From an uncultured Prevotellaceae bacterium (GTDB taxonomy: Bacteria; Bacteroidota; Bacteroidia; Bacteroidales; Bacteroidaceae), in NCBI GenBank assembly GCA_937900485.1, contig CALCEL010000041.1:37918-101917 (forward strand): 64,000 bases of DNA. Reading direction: 5' to 3'. The position numbers and the translations under genes were made by a program. How positions within the stretch are numbered: the stretch's first letter is position 1; each line of letters opens with the position of its first letter. Below, in pieces: positions 16,778 to 26,257 of the stretch. The notes under the pieces were generated by a model. The model ran no database searches, was not told the origin of the DNA, and saw only the letters and a list, made by a program, of their open reading frames with translations.

Positions 16778-19700
16778 ATGTCATTATATGAAGGAGCGGT
16801 CAAAAGACCGATTATGACGAGCCTATGCTTCATGGCTGTCATCATATTGGGTATCTTCTCCCTGATAAAACTCCCTATCGATCTCTATCCTGACATCGAC
16901 ACGAATACCATCATGGTACTCACCTACTACACGGGAGCGTCAGCGGAGGACATTGAGAACAACGTCACGAGGCCGCTGGAGAACACACTGAACTCAGTGG
17001 AGCACCTCAAGCACGTGACAAGTAACTCGAAGGAGAACGTCAGTGTCATCACTTTGCAGTTCGAGTACGGCTACGACATCGACGTGCTCACGAACAACGT
17101 GCGAGACAAACTGGACATGGTGAGCTCAGCGCTTCCAGACGAGGCGCAGACACCTATCCTCTTCAAGTTCTCCACGGACATGATACCAATCCTGCTCCTC
17201 TCCGTCGAGGCGCAGGAGTCGCAGAAGGCACTCTACAAGATACTGGACGACAACGTCGCCAACCCGTTGGCGCGTATCGACGGTGTGGGTACCGTCAGCA
17301 TCTCAGGAGCGCCACAGCGTGAGATCAACGTCTACATGGACGCCAAGAAGATGGAGGCTTACAACCTGAGCCCGGCCCAGGTGTCATCAGCCATCGCCGC
17401 AGAGAACAAGAACATCACGAACGGTACGATGGATGTCGGAACGCAGACCTACACGGTGCGTGTCGAGGGTGAGTTCGATGACCCTCAGCAGATGCTCAAC
17501 GTCATCGTGGGTACAAGAGGCAACACGAACATTTACCTCCGTGACGTGGCCCGCATAGTGGACAACGTTGAGGAGCGCGCTCAGCGCACCTTCACGAACG
17601 GCACACAAGGAGCCATGATCGTGGTACAGAAACAGTCTGGAGCCAACTCAGTAGAGATTTCCAACAGAGTCATGAAGATGCTGCCGACCCTGCAGGCCAA
17701 CCTGCCATCAGACGTGAAGCTCGGTATCATCGTCAACACGTCAGACAACATCCTCAACACCATCGGCTCACTCGAGGAGACGATAATCTATGCCATGGTG
17801 TTCGTGGCTCTCGTTGTGTTCATCTTCCTCGGACGCTGGCGCGCCACACTGATCATCGTCATCACCATCCCGATGTCACTCATCGCCTCATTCATCTACT
17901 TGTACGCCACGGGTGGTTCTCTCAACATGATATCTCTGTCGTGTCTCTCCATAGCCATCGGTAATGTCGTCGACGACGCCATTGTGGTGTTGGAAAACGT
18001 GACCACGCATATTGAGCGAGGCTCAGATCCTAAACAGGCGGCCATTCACGCCACTAACGAGGTGGCCATCTCCGTAATCGCCTCCACCCTCACGATGATT
18101 GCGGTGTTCTTCCCGCTCACCATGGTGACCGGCATGGCCGGAGTGCTCTTCAAGCAGTTGGGATGGATGATGTGTATCATCATGACCATATCCACAACGA
18201 GCGCCCTCTCATTCACACCTATGCTCTGCTCACAGATGCTTAAGCTTCAAAAGAAACAGAGCAAGATCTTCAAGACATTCTACTCTCCTATCGCCAAGGC
18301 ACTCGACAACCTCGACGAATGGTACGAAGGCAAGATTAACTGGGCTGTACGTCACCGTTGGACAGTCATCGCAGGCTGTGTGGCATTATTCTTCGGCTCT
18401 ATCGCCATCGCCAACATCTTCGGTATCAAGTCTGAGTTCTTCCCTTCCAACGACTCCGGACGTATCGGTGTGACACTTGAGCTGCCGATAGGAACGAGAG
18501 TGGAGAAAGCCGAGGCACTCGCCAAGACACTCACCAAGAAATGGCAAGAGAGATACGGCAAAGACCTTCAGTCATGTAACTTTACCGTGGGTCAGGCCGG
18601 CGACGACAACACTTTCGCCTCACTTCAGAGCAACGGCTCACACATCATCTCTTTCAACATCATGATGGTGCCGTCGAACAAGCGTGACAAGGGACTCGCG
18701 CAGATTTGTGACGAGATGCGTGCGGACTGCAAGCAGATACCAGAGCTCGCCAAGTATCAGGTGCTGCTCGGTGGACAGCAGGCAGCGGCAATGGGTGGAC
18801 AGGCCACAGCCACATTCGAGATTTACGGATATGACCTTGACGATACAAGAAACGTGGCGGAGCAGATGGCTACTCTCTTCCGTGAGAACGAGATGATCAC
18901 ACAGGTCAACATATCACGTTCTGACTTCCAGCCGGAGATTGTCATCGACTTCGACAGAGACAAGCTGGCAAAGGAAGGACTGACACTGTCCACAGCAGCG
19001 GGTTACATCAGAAACCTCATCTACGGATCACTGATGTCATACTACCGTGAGGATGGTGAGGAGTACGACATCAAGGTACGTTACGAACCGGACTCACGTG
19101 TCAGCATCGAGGACGTGGAGAACATGACCATACCTTCCGCAAGCGGTAAACAGATCAGGGTGAGAGACGTGGCAACCGTCAAGGAGAGCGCCATCCCTCC
19201 AACCATCGAGCGTAAGGACCGTCAGCGTATCGTCACTGTCAACGCCGTGCTTGCCGACGGCTATGCACTGTCAGACGGTGTCGCCCTTGGAGAGTCCTTC
19301 TACAAGAAGATGCAGATACCGAACGGCATCACTGTGCAGGTTGCCGGTTCATATGAGGACCAGCAAGACTCCAACCGCGACCTCGGCACACTCGGAGTGC
19401 TCATCATCATACTCGTGTTCATCGTCATGGCAGCACAGTTCGAGAGCCTCACATATCCGTTCATCATCATGATATCAGTGCCATTCGCGTTCTCAGGAAT
19501 CATCCTCGCGCTCGTCACGACAGGCACCAACCTCAACATCATGTCAATGCTCGGTGGTATCATGCTTATCGGTATCGTGGTCAAGAACGGTATCGTGCTC
19601 ATCGACTACACTCAGCTCATGCGTGAGAGAGGCATAGGACTGATACGCTCGGCTGTCATAGCGGCAAGAAGCCGTCTGCGCCCTATCCTCATGACAACAC

Positions 19701-19969
19701 TGACCACAATCCTCGGTATGGTGCCGATGGCTGTCAGCCACGGTGTGGGATCAGAGATGTGGAGACCTCTCGGTATAAGCGTCATCGGCGGACTCACCAT
19801 CTCTACGATTCTGACACTGATCTACGTTCCTTCAATGTTCTGTATATTCGGAGCCGTAGGCATCAAACGTCAGAGACGTAAGCTCAAAGAGACAAGAGAG
19901 CTCAACGAGTACTGGAAACAGCACGCCGCTGAGGAACAGTTCAGCGAGGATCGCCATCATAAGAAATAA
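16778..19969 (+). CDS. RND-family inner membrane efflux pump (AcrB/MexB type)
   Basis: 1063 residues, typical of hydrophobe/amphiphile RND pumps. It exchanges protons for drugs, bile salts or other amphiphiles taken from the periplasm. The start SLYEGAVKRPIMTSL is characteristic. The proton-relay pair is present as GNVVDDAIVVLEN (Asp-Asp near residue 398) and the conserved lysine as GIVVKNGIVLIDY near residue 935. Two large periplasmic loops contain PDEAQTPIL and FFPSNDSGRIGVTLELPIGT. About 12 membrane segments are expected. It lies between the adaptor and a small PII-like gene. The substrate cannot be read from the sequence. Confidence 0.95.
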   Translation: MSLYEGAVKRPIMTSLCFMAVIILGIFSLIKLPIDLYPDIDTNTIMVLTYYTGASAEDIENNVTRPLENTLNSVEHLKHVTSNSKENVSVITLQFEYGYDIDVLTNNVRDKLDMVSSALPDEAQTPILFKFSTDMIPILLLSVEAQESQKALYKILDDNVANPLARIDGVGTVSISGAPQREINVYMDAKKMEAYNLSPAQVSSAIAAENKNITNGTMDVGTQTYTVRVEGEFDDPQQMLNVIVGTRGNTNIYLRDVARIVDNVEERAQRTFTNGTQGAMIVVQKQSGANSVEISNRVMKMLPTLQANLPSDVKLGIIVNTSDNILNTIGSLEETIIYAMVFVALVVFIFLGRWRATLIIVITIPMSLIASFIYLYATGGSLNMISLSCLSIAIGNVVDDAIVVLENVTTHIERGSDPKQAAIHATNEVAISVIASTLTMIAVFFPLTMVTGMAGVLFKQLGWMMCIIMTISTTSALSFTPMLCSQMLKLQKKQSKIFKTFYSPIAKALDNLDEWYEGKINWAVRHRWTVIAGCVALFFGSIAIANIFGIKSEFFPSNDSGRIGVTLELPIGTRVEKAEALAKTLTKKWQERYGKDLQSCNFTVGQAGDDNTFASLQSNGSHIISFNIMMVPSNKRDKGLAQICDEMRADCKQIPELAKYQVLLGGQQAAAMGGQATATFEIYGYDLDDTRNVAEQMATLFRENEMITQVNISRSDFQPEIVIDFDRDKLAKEGLTLSTAAGYIRNLIYGSLMSYYREDGEEYDIKVRYEPDSRVSIEDVENMTIPSASGKQIRVRDVATVKESAIPPTIERKDRQRIVTVNAVLADGYALSDGVALGESFYKKMQIPNGITVQVAGSYEDQQDSNRDLGTLGVLIIILVFIVMAAQFESLTYPFIIMISVPFAFSGIILALVTTGTNLNIMSMLGGIMLIGIVVKNGIVLIDYTQLMRERGIGLIRSAVIAARSRLRPILMTTLTTILGMVPMAVSHGVGSEMWRPLGISVIGGLTISTILTLIYVPSMFCIFGAVGIKRQRRKLKETRELNEYWKQHAAEEQFSEDRHHKK

Positions 19970-19989
19970 CAACAAAACGACACAAGAAT

Positions 19990-20283
19990 ATGAAAAGTGT
20001 TTTTATAGCATACGACCAGGCTCATCAAGATAACGTGATGAGTGCGCTTGACTCCAGCAACGTAAGAGGATACACAATACTGGAACAAGCCGGCGGACGT
20101 GGCTCGAAGACTGGTGAGCCTCACCTCGGCTCTCACGCTTGGCCGTCAATGAACAGCGCCATAATAACGATTGTTGAGGACGACAAGGTCACTCCTCTGC
20201 TCAACAGACTGCGCCAACTCGACGTGGACAACCCACTGCTCGGACTGCGCGCCTTCGTCTGGAACGTGGAGCAGACCATCTGA
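19990..20283 (+). CDS. Small PII-like protein linked to the RND pump
   Basis: 97 residues, no signal peptide. The order strand-helix-strand-(GRGSKTGEPHLGSHAWP loop)-strand-helix-strand resembles the ferredoxin-like fold of PII/CutA-type proteins. The glycine-rich loop sits where PII proteins have the T-loop, and the ending GLRAFVWNVEQ is a strand. PII-like proteins usually sense a small molecule and regulate a membrane transporter. Here it sits 20 bp downstream of the pump gene in the same operon, so the pump is the likely partner. The family was assigned by pattern and position, not by a search. Confidence 0.65.
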   Translation: MKSVFIAYDQAHQDNVMSALDSSNVRGYTILEQAGGRGSKTGEPHLGSHAWPSMNSAIITIVEDDKVTPLLNRLRQLDVDNPLLGLRAFVWNVEQTI

Positions 20284-20375
20284 CACTACGGTGTGTGAAT
20301 CATGACACATCACTAAGGTGAACGTCATTACACCTTGTATATATAATAGTACTACACATTATATATAATATATAG

Positions 20376-20422
20376 AAGCCCTGTGTAAGAAGACAGACCG
20401 TCAACTCACACAGGGCTTTTTC
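20376..20422 (+). terminator. Rho-independent terminator of the RND efflux operon
   Basis: AGCCCTGTGT (20377-20386) pairs with ACACAGGGCT (20408-20417) over 10 bp, followed by T residues to 20421. The loop is 21 nt. Confidence 0.85.
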
Positions 20423-20551
20423 CGTACCTATACCGACATACACCATGACTCACACACATACCCTACCCATCCTCATCCGACATGAGAACAGCAGTCTGCG
20501 GCATTCACCGTCGTCAAATTATGGCGCAGTGAGTAACCTGTGTGTGTAACA

Positions 20552-20879
20552 GGTGGAATATCGGACAATTTGTCCTGTAACCAAATTTCCCATGCCTATT
20601 ATTTACCAACTTTAGACTAACTTGCTGATAATCTTAATACAAGACTTCTAAAAACCTTGTGTCTCTTTTTTAAAATTCTCAGGTTAGGATATAGTCTATA
20701 TACAGGTCTGAGAATTTAAAAATCCTAACCTGAACTTTTCAACGTCCTAACCTGAGAATTTCAGACGCCGAATAAGGCACGGGAAAATTCCAAAAGTCAT
20801 ATTTTCATTGCCTTGTGTCAACGGAAAAAGAGGAGTTTCGGACAGCAAAAATTTGGGGTGCGGATAGGAAATCTGGTAA
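20552..20879 (+). repeat. Dispersed 327-bp intergenic element, copy A
   Basis: One of three copies found by direct comparison (others: 34919-35245 + and 51880-52206 -). All begin with a G-rich stretch plus GGAATAT-like bases and GACAATTTG, and end with ATAGGAAATCTGGT. Shared landmarks in order: ACTTGCTGATAATCTTA, GTGTCTCTTTTTT, AGGTTAGG, CAGGTCTGAGAATTT, TCCTAACCTGAACTTTTCAA, CGTCCTAACCT, AAAATTCC, AAAAGAGGAGTTTCGGACAG. A 17-bp perfect inverted repeat lies at 20673-20689 and 20745-20761, and an extra TCCTAACCT inside it can compete for the left arm. It lies between the efflux terminator and the SusC promoter. No convincing reading frame or transposase is present. Confidence 0.9.
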
Positions 20880-21266
20880 TCTCTGCCGAATTGAATTTCC
20901 CACAGGGGCCATCGTCACCACAAGACGCATTACTGAAAAAACACTAAGGTAATATTCGTTGTGTCAGAAGTCACAAGACATGAGTGAAGAGGATGAATGT
21001 CCGTGATGTCCTCAGGATTAAACGCCATAGCGGCTTGAAATTATGACAAGCCATAGAAATCAACAAAACACGACAGGTTGACATACCAGAGAACCATTGC
21101 GTGACAAACTCATACACCAAACGATTGAAAGATACAAGACGAGTGTGGCAAGCACCTAAGAACACGTCACTCATTAACTTTTTATTAAGAATAATGCCCG
21201 ATTCTGTTCTTTTTTACAAACAACGTCCATTAATCTTAACATTTTGTCGGATTTTTTAAGAATTTT

Positions 21267-21298
21267 CTTGCTCGTTTTATAATAAATTCATACTTTTG
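21267..21298 (+). promoter_or_regulatory. Bacteroidales promoter for the SusC-led locus
   Basis: CTTG (21267-21270), 20-nt spacer, TACTTTTG (21291-21298). The -7 box is an exact TAnnTTTG and the -33 box has TTG. The start codon is 236 nt further on. Confidence 0.85.
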
Positions 21299-21416
21299 CG
21301 GCACAAAACAGTTAAAATAACAAAAAATAGCAAAAACGATAGCCACAACACAAAATATTAAATAAACCAACGCAGTTTGTAAAAAACTGAAAGAAATCGT
21401 TTTATTTAATACAGTT

Positions 21417-21480
21417 CACGCCAACGATGTAGGTGATACATCAAGGCGTGCTGGCAGGCATCGCTTGACCATTGTTGGTC
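21417..21480 (+). promoter_or_regulatory. Structured 5' leader of the SusC mRNA (two hairpins)
   Basis: Hairpin 1: CACGCC (21417-21422) with GGCGTG (21445-21450) and, stacked inside, GATGTA (21426-21431) with TACATC (21437-21442). Hairpin 2: GACCA (21467-21471) with TGGTC (21476-21480), loop TTGT. Both lie between the promoter and the start codon, so the RNA would carry them. No known riboswitch was recognised. Confidence 0.6.
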
Positions 21481-21534
21481 GGCCGACACTTTTACGGCAT
21501 AACTAATTTTATACAAATAACTAATTTTATTAGA

Positions 21535-24500
21535 ATGAGAAAAAGATTATGGACTCTCATCACTATCTGTATGTTTACAGTTAGTGTGATGTTTGCCCAA
21601 CAGAAGGTGACGGGAACCGTCATCGAGTCTGAGACGGGCGAACCTGTTGTTGGAGCATCCGTTCATGTTAAGGGTTCACTCTTAGGTGCCGCTTCTGACA
21701 TAAACGGAAAATTCACCATCGAGGATGTACCAAACACATCCAAGACGCTTGTTGTGTCATACATCGGTATGACCACCAAAGAGTGTACAATCAAACCTAA
21801 CGTCAAGATTTACCTTGACAGTGACAGTAAGAGCCTCAACGACGTGGTCGTAACGGCGCTGGGTATCAAGCGCTCAGCCAAGTCACTCGGTTATTCCGCC
21901 ACAAAAGTGGACGGCGATGTCTTGACTGAGACACGTTCAAACGACTTAATGTCAAACCTAGCCGGAAAAGTCGCAGGTTTGCAGATTAACCCATCATCTT
22001 CACCTGGTAGCTCAACATCAGTGGTTATCCGTGGTTACTCCGACCTCAGTGGAAATAACCAGCCAATATACATCATTGACGGTGTGCCTTTGAACAACGG
22101 TAGCATTGACGGATCAGGTCTTGACAACTCATTCGACTTCGGTACCGGTGCTCAAGCTGTCAACCCGGATGACATTGAGGATATCACCGTGCTTAAGGGA
22201 GCCGCTGCCACTGCGTTGTATGGTAGCCGAGCCGCAAACGGTGTGATCATGATCACAACTAAGCAAGGCAAGAAGCATAGCAAGGGCGTGGGCGTCGAGT
22301 ATAACGGCGGGTGCACTTGGGAGAGTGTGTTACGCCTGCCACAGATGCAGAATGACTTCGGTATGGGATGGTACGGCGACAAGACAGACGACGAGAATGG
22401 TTCTTGGGGCCCTGCCTTCGACGGCTCAACGCTGAAGTACGGATCTGTGTATGACAACTCACAGCAGATTAAGTCATACGTGCCTATCAAGAATAACATT
22501 AAAGACTTCTTCGACACAGGCTTCAAGTATCAGAACAGCGTCAGCTTCGACGGCGTATCTGACGACAACCGCAGCAAGTACTTCGTGTCTTTCTCTCAGA
22601 TTCACGAGGATGGTATTATCCCAACCAACGCTGATTCTTACAACAAGTACACGTTCAGCGCACGCGGAAGCCACAAGATTAAAGACTTGACAATCAGCAC
22701 ATCCCTGAACTATACTTACAACAAGAACAAGAATGTGTTGTCAGGACAGGGTGAAAGCTCAATGTACAACGCAGTGATGCAGTCTCCTCGAGACATCAGC
22801 TTCGTTGAGCTCAAGAACTTGGACTATCCGTTCGCCACTCCGGGTTACTATTACACACCTTACGGTATCACTAACCCATACTGGATTCTCGAGAACTATA
22901 AGAACGAGTATGAGCAAGACCGCTTCTACGGTAAGTTACAACTCGACTATGACTTCCTTAAGTACTTCAAGGTGACATATCGAGCCAGCCTCGACAACAC
23001 TGCCGCACAGTACAGCGCGGGTGAGCCTAACATGGAGGCGTTGTTCGGAGACACTTATCTTGGGCAAAACGGGGCATCCACTTTCAACGGCGCCACAGGT
23101 TCTGTGACAGAGCGTACAATACGACGCAGAGAGTTTAACCACGACCTCTTCGTGACATTCGACATGCCTGTCGATGATGATTGGCGCGTGAACGCTGTAG
23201 CCGGAGCCAACGGTTACGAGTACAAAGTACAGAGCCTTTACTCTAATGTGACAAACCTCACCATCCCGACTTGGTACAATCTGTCTAACTCTGCGGAGAA
23301 ACCGACGACGTCAACATCTACGAAACACAAGAGAATGACGGGTGTGTATGCCAACGCTGAGATCAGTTGGCGTGAGATGGTGTTCATCAATATGTGTACA
23401 CGTACTGACTGGTCATCAACTCTGCCTAACGCAATGTCATACACATACCCAGGCGTGACAGGTTCTTTCATCTTCTCTGAGATTCTTAATCCAGAGGTGA
23501 AAAAGGTCATCACATTCGGTAAGTTCCGCGCGGCATGGGGTAAGACAGGTAGTGACGCCGACCCATATCAGACTCTGTCAACATACACTAAGGGTTCTGC
23601 TTCTTCAAGCAGATGGGGTACGTCAAAGTTCCCATTGAACGGCATTAACGCGTTCACTGTAGGTAACAAACTCGGAAACATGGAGCTCTCACCAGAGATG
23701 ACTAAGGAAATGGAGCTTGGTCTCAACATGGCATTCCTCAACAACAGGATTAGCTTCGACCTCGCATACTACAACAAGATCACTAATAAGCAGATATTCA
23801 CACTCGACATGGACGCCTCAACAGGTTACACTGAACAGGTGGTGAACTTCGGTAAGTTGAGAAACAGAGGTATAGAGTTGCTCATCAACGGCACTCCTAT
23901 TAAGACAAGAGACTTCCAGTGGGACCTCAGACTCAACTACACCAAGAACAAGAGCAAGGTGCTCTCACTTCCAGAGGGACAGAACGGAGAGAGTGAGATT
24001 TACGGATTCACCGGTGGAACAGGACTCTGGGCTATCGAGGGCGAGGAGCTTGGTATCTACAAGGCATACACAAGCCAGAAGACAGAGGACGGACAGGTCA
24101 TTGTTGACTCAAACGGTCTGCCAGTGTCAACAAGTGACGTACAGATCATTGGTTCTATGAACCACAAGTACACACTGGGCTTCGGTACAACTTTCAGATA
24201 CAAGTCAATATCTTTCTCTGCTGACTTCGACTACCGTCACGGCGGTCTCATGTACTCACGTACGAGAAACATCGCTGACTTCACTGGTAACGCCATACAG
24301 ACGGCATACAACGGACGTAATCCTTGGGTCGTGCCAAACTCTGTTGTTGCCACTACTGACGCAGATGGTAACACAGTGTACGTCGAGAACACTACAGCTC
24401 TCACTCCGACAAACATCTACAAGTACTGGGACAACGGCGGTATAGACATGGATGCGGGTGACCTCATCTCACGTACATTCCTTAAGCTTCGCAGCGTGAC

Positions 24501-24723
24501 ACTGTCTTGGAATCTTCCTAAGCGCTGGTTGGCAGGAACAGTGTTGACTGACGCCACTGTATCTATGTACGGCGAGAACCTTTTCATCTGGACACCAAGC
24601 AGCAACACTTACACAGACCCTGAGTTGAGCAACCTCGGAAGTGACCTTAAGGGACAGTTCGGAGAGTACAGCGCTAATCCAAGCTGCCGTAAGTTCGGCT
24701 TCAACATCAATGTTAAATTCTAA
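21535..24723 (+). CDS. SusC/RagA-like TonB-dependent glycan importer
   Basis: 1062 residues from ATG 21535. The frame is open from 21472, but the start at 21535 begins a proper signal peptide (RKRLWTLITICMF...FAQ). Domains in order: carboxypeptidase-regulatory-like (VTGTVIESETGEPVVGASV), a linker (LNDVVVTALGIKRSAKSLGY), TonB plug (QPIYIIDGVPLNNG, ALYGSRAANGVIMI), and a C-terminal beta-barrel ending in FNINVKF with the terminal Phe. It is the outer membrane pore for oligosaccharides and works with the SusD lipoprotein 11 bp downstream. The neighbouring mannanase, esterases and phosphorylase suggest that beta-mannan or glucomannan oligosaccharides are imported. Confidence 0.95.
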   Translation: MRKRLWTLITICMFTVSVMFAQQKVTGTVIESETGEPVVGASVHVKGSLLGAASDINGKFTIEDVPNTSKTLVVSYIGMTTKECTIKPNVKIYLDSDSKSLNDVVVTALGIKRSAKSLGYSATKVDGDVLTETRSNDLMSNLAGKVAGLQINPSSSPGSSTSVVIRGYSDLSGNNQPIYIIDGVPLNNGSIDGSGLDNSFDFGTGAQAVNPDDIEDITVLKGAAATALYGSRAANGVIMITTKQGKKHSKGVGVEYNGGCTWESVLRLPQMQNDFGMGWYGDKTDDENGSWGPAFDGSTLKYGSVYDNSQQIKSYVPIKNNIKDFFDTGFKYQNSVSFDGVSDDNRSKYFVSFSQIHEDGIIPTNADSYNKYTFSARGSHKIKDLTISTSLNYTYNKNKNVLSGQGESSMYNAVMQSPRDISFVELKNLDYPFATPGYYYTPYGITNPYWILENYKNEYEQDRFYGKLQLDYDFLKYFKVTYRASLDNTAAQYSAGEPNMEALFGDTYLGQNGASTFNGATGSVTERTIRRREFNHDLFVTFDMPVDDDWRVNAVAGANGYEYKVQSLYSNVTNLTIPTWYNLSNSAEKPTTSTSTKHKRMTGVYANAEISWREMVFINMCTRTDWSSTLPNAMSYTYPGVTGSFIFSEILNPEVKKVITFGKFRAAWGKTGSDADPYQTLSTYTKGSASSSRWGTSKFPLNGINAFTVGNKLGNMELSPEMTKEMELGLNMAFLNNRISFDLAYYNKITNKQIFTLDMDASTGYTEQVVNFGKLRNRGIELLINGTPIKTRDFQWDLRLNYTKNKSKVLSLPEGQNGESEIYGFTGGTGLWAIEGEELGIYKAYTSQKTEDGQVIVDSNGLPVSTSDVQIIGSMNHKYTLGFGTTFRYKSISFSADFDYRHGGLMYSRTRNIADFTGNAIQTAYNGRNPWVVPNSVVATTDADGNTVYVENTTALTPTNIYKYWDNGGIDMDAGDLISRTFLKLRSVTLSWNLPKRWLAGTVLTDATVSMYGENLFIWTPSSNTYTDPELSNLGSDLKGQFGEYSANPSCRKFGFNINVKF

Positions 24724-24734
24724 AAAGAAGAGAA

Positions 24735-26234
24735 ATGAAGAAATCAATATATCTGGCACTTTCTGGCTTGCTCATGCTCACATCATGTGACATGGACATC
24801 AACGAGGACCCAAACGAACCGTCAGCGTCATCTGTAACCATCGACCTGGTGTTCCCGTCTGCTGAGAACTTTATAGCGGACTGTCTGGGCGATCAGATGT
24901 TCAACTACTCTGGCTTTTTCGCTCAGTACTGGGATCAGATGCCTACAGCAAACCAATATAACGACCTCGCGGAGCTTAACATCAACGAGAGTAAGGACCT
25001 GTTCAACTGGTGCTACACTTATCTCTACGCAGGTGCGCTCGAGGACCTCGAGACAATAATGAACAAGACTGACAACACTGCCACTATCTTCGCATGTAAG
25101 GTGCTTAGAGCATACACTTTCCAGCTCCTCGTGGACAACATGAGCGACGCTCCTTACTCAGAGGCTCTGAAAGGTACCGCACTGTTGAACCCTAAGTGGG
25201 ACGACGGACAGACTATCTACGAGGGTGTGCTGGCTGAGTTGGACGAGGCAGAGGCTAACCTCGACTCAAAAGCTGTCATGAACGTTACTGACCCGCTGCT
25301 CAGCAAAAACATGGATCAGTGGAAGGGATTCGCCAACGCACTCAGACTTCGTATGCTGCTCCGTCTCATCGACGCCAATATCAACGCGGCTGACAACACT
25401 GCCAAGGTGCAGAAGCTGGTGGCTGACAACAATTTCTTCACTAACGACGTGGCATGGGATGTATACGATAACGCTGACGGACAATACAATCCTTGGTATG
25501 ACGCATACCGCTCACTCGGAACGAAGAACCACTGCGCCGCATACCCGCTCGTTGAGTATCTCAAACTCACCAACGACCCACGTATCAGCTATGTCATTAA
25601 ACCACGCTCATACGACAACACTTACGTCGGACAGATTCCGGGAGCAAAGACTGTGGAGGCCGGCTGGCTCGGTCTGTCAACAGCACAGTACCAGGACACC
25701 TACGTTAGCAACATCGACTACAGCGTAATGGCAGCAGCGCCTATCTACCTCTTCACACAGGCAGAGCTTCAGCTGCTCATCGCAGAGGCTGAACTCAGAT
25801 TCAACAACGACGACGCTGCTGCTAAGGCTGCTTATGAGGCTGCCGTAAGCTACGACTTCAAGTCACGCGGCATAAGTGGAGCTGAAACTTTCCTCGCAGG
25901 CGTGAGAACAGGATGGGACAACATGTCAGACAACACTGCCAAGCTGAACCTTGTGTATATGCAGAAATGGGTGGCTCTCTTCATGCGTGACCACATGGAG
26001 GCATGGTCTGAGGCAAGACGTACTGACATCCCTGCACTGTCAAGCGCAAGCGGTAAGGATATTATCAGCAGCCCTAACATTTACAACGCTGGTGACTTCA
26101 TTGAGCCTGCAATCAACTATAGCGAGGGAAGTCTCGCAGAGCGTGTTCCTTATCCAAGCACAGCGAGAACACTCAACCCGAACACTCCTACTGCTAAGAC
26201 TCTTGCAGACAAGGTGTTCTGGGATGTTAAATAA
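24735..26234 (+). CDS. SusD/RagB-like glycan-binding lipoprotein
   Basis: 499 residues. The lipobox LTSC gives a lipid cysteine at residue 19, followed by DMDINEDPNEPS, typical of SusD proteins. The TPR-like helical scaffold is seen in the pattern SKDLFNWCYTYLYAGALEDL, FACKVLRAYTFQLLVDN and LLSKNMDQWKGFANALRLRM. SusD proteins sit as a lid on the SusC barrel and bind the glycan at the cell surface. It lies between SusC (11 bp) and another lipoprotein (23 bp) in the same transcription unit. The variant resembles the SusD-like_2 group. Confidence 0.93.
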   Translation: MKKSIYLALSGLLMLTSCDMDINEDPNEPSASSVTIDLVFPSAENFIADCLGDQMFNYSGFFAQYWDQMPTANQYNDLAELNINESKDLFNWCYTYLYAGALEDLETIMNKTDNTATIFACKVLRAYTFQLLVDNMSDAPYSEALKGTALLNPKWDDGQTIYEGVLAELDEAEANLDSKAVMNVTDPLLSKNMDQWKGFANALRLRMLLRLIDANINAADNTAKVQKLVADNNFFTNDVAWDVYDNADGQYNPWYDAYRSLGTKNHCAAYPLVEYLKLTNDPRISYVIKPRSYDNTYVGQIPGAKTVEAGWLGLSTAQYQDTYVSNIDYSVMAAAPIYLFTQAELQLLIAEAELRFNNDDAAAKAAYEAAVSYDFKSRGISGAETFLAGVRTGWDNMSDNTAKLNLVYMQKWVALFMRDHMEAWSEARRTDIPALSSASGKDIISSPNIYNAGDFIEPAINYSEGSLAERVPYPSTARTLNPNTPTAKTLADKVFWDVK

Positions 26235-26257
26235 TATTCAAGGAAAAAAGAAGAATT

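Larger units (their letters stand above)
20284..21534. other. Long intergenic region before the polysaccharide utilization locus
   Basis: About 1250 bp. In order: the terminator of the efflux operon (20376-20422), repeat element copy A (20552-20879), about 390 bp without recognisable features, the SusC promoter (21267-21298), and a 236-nt leader with two hairpins (21417-21450, 21467-21480). Confidence 0.7.
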
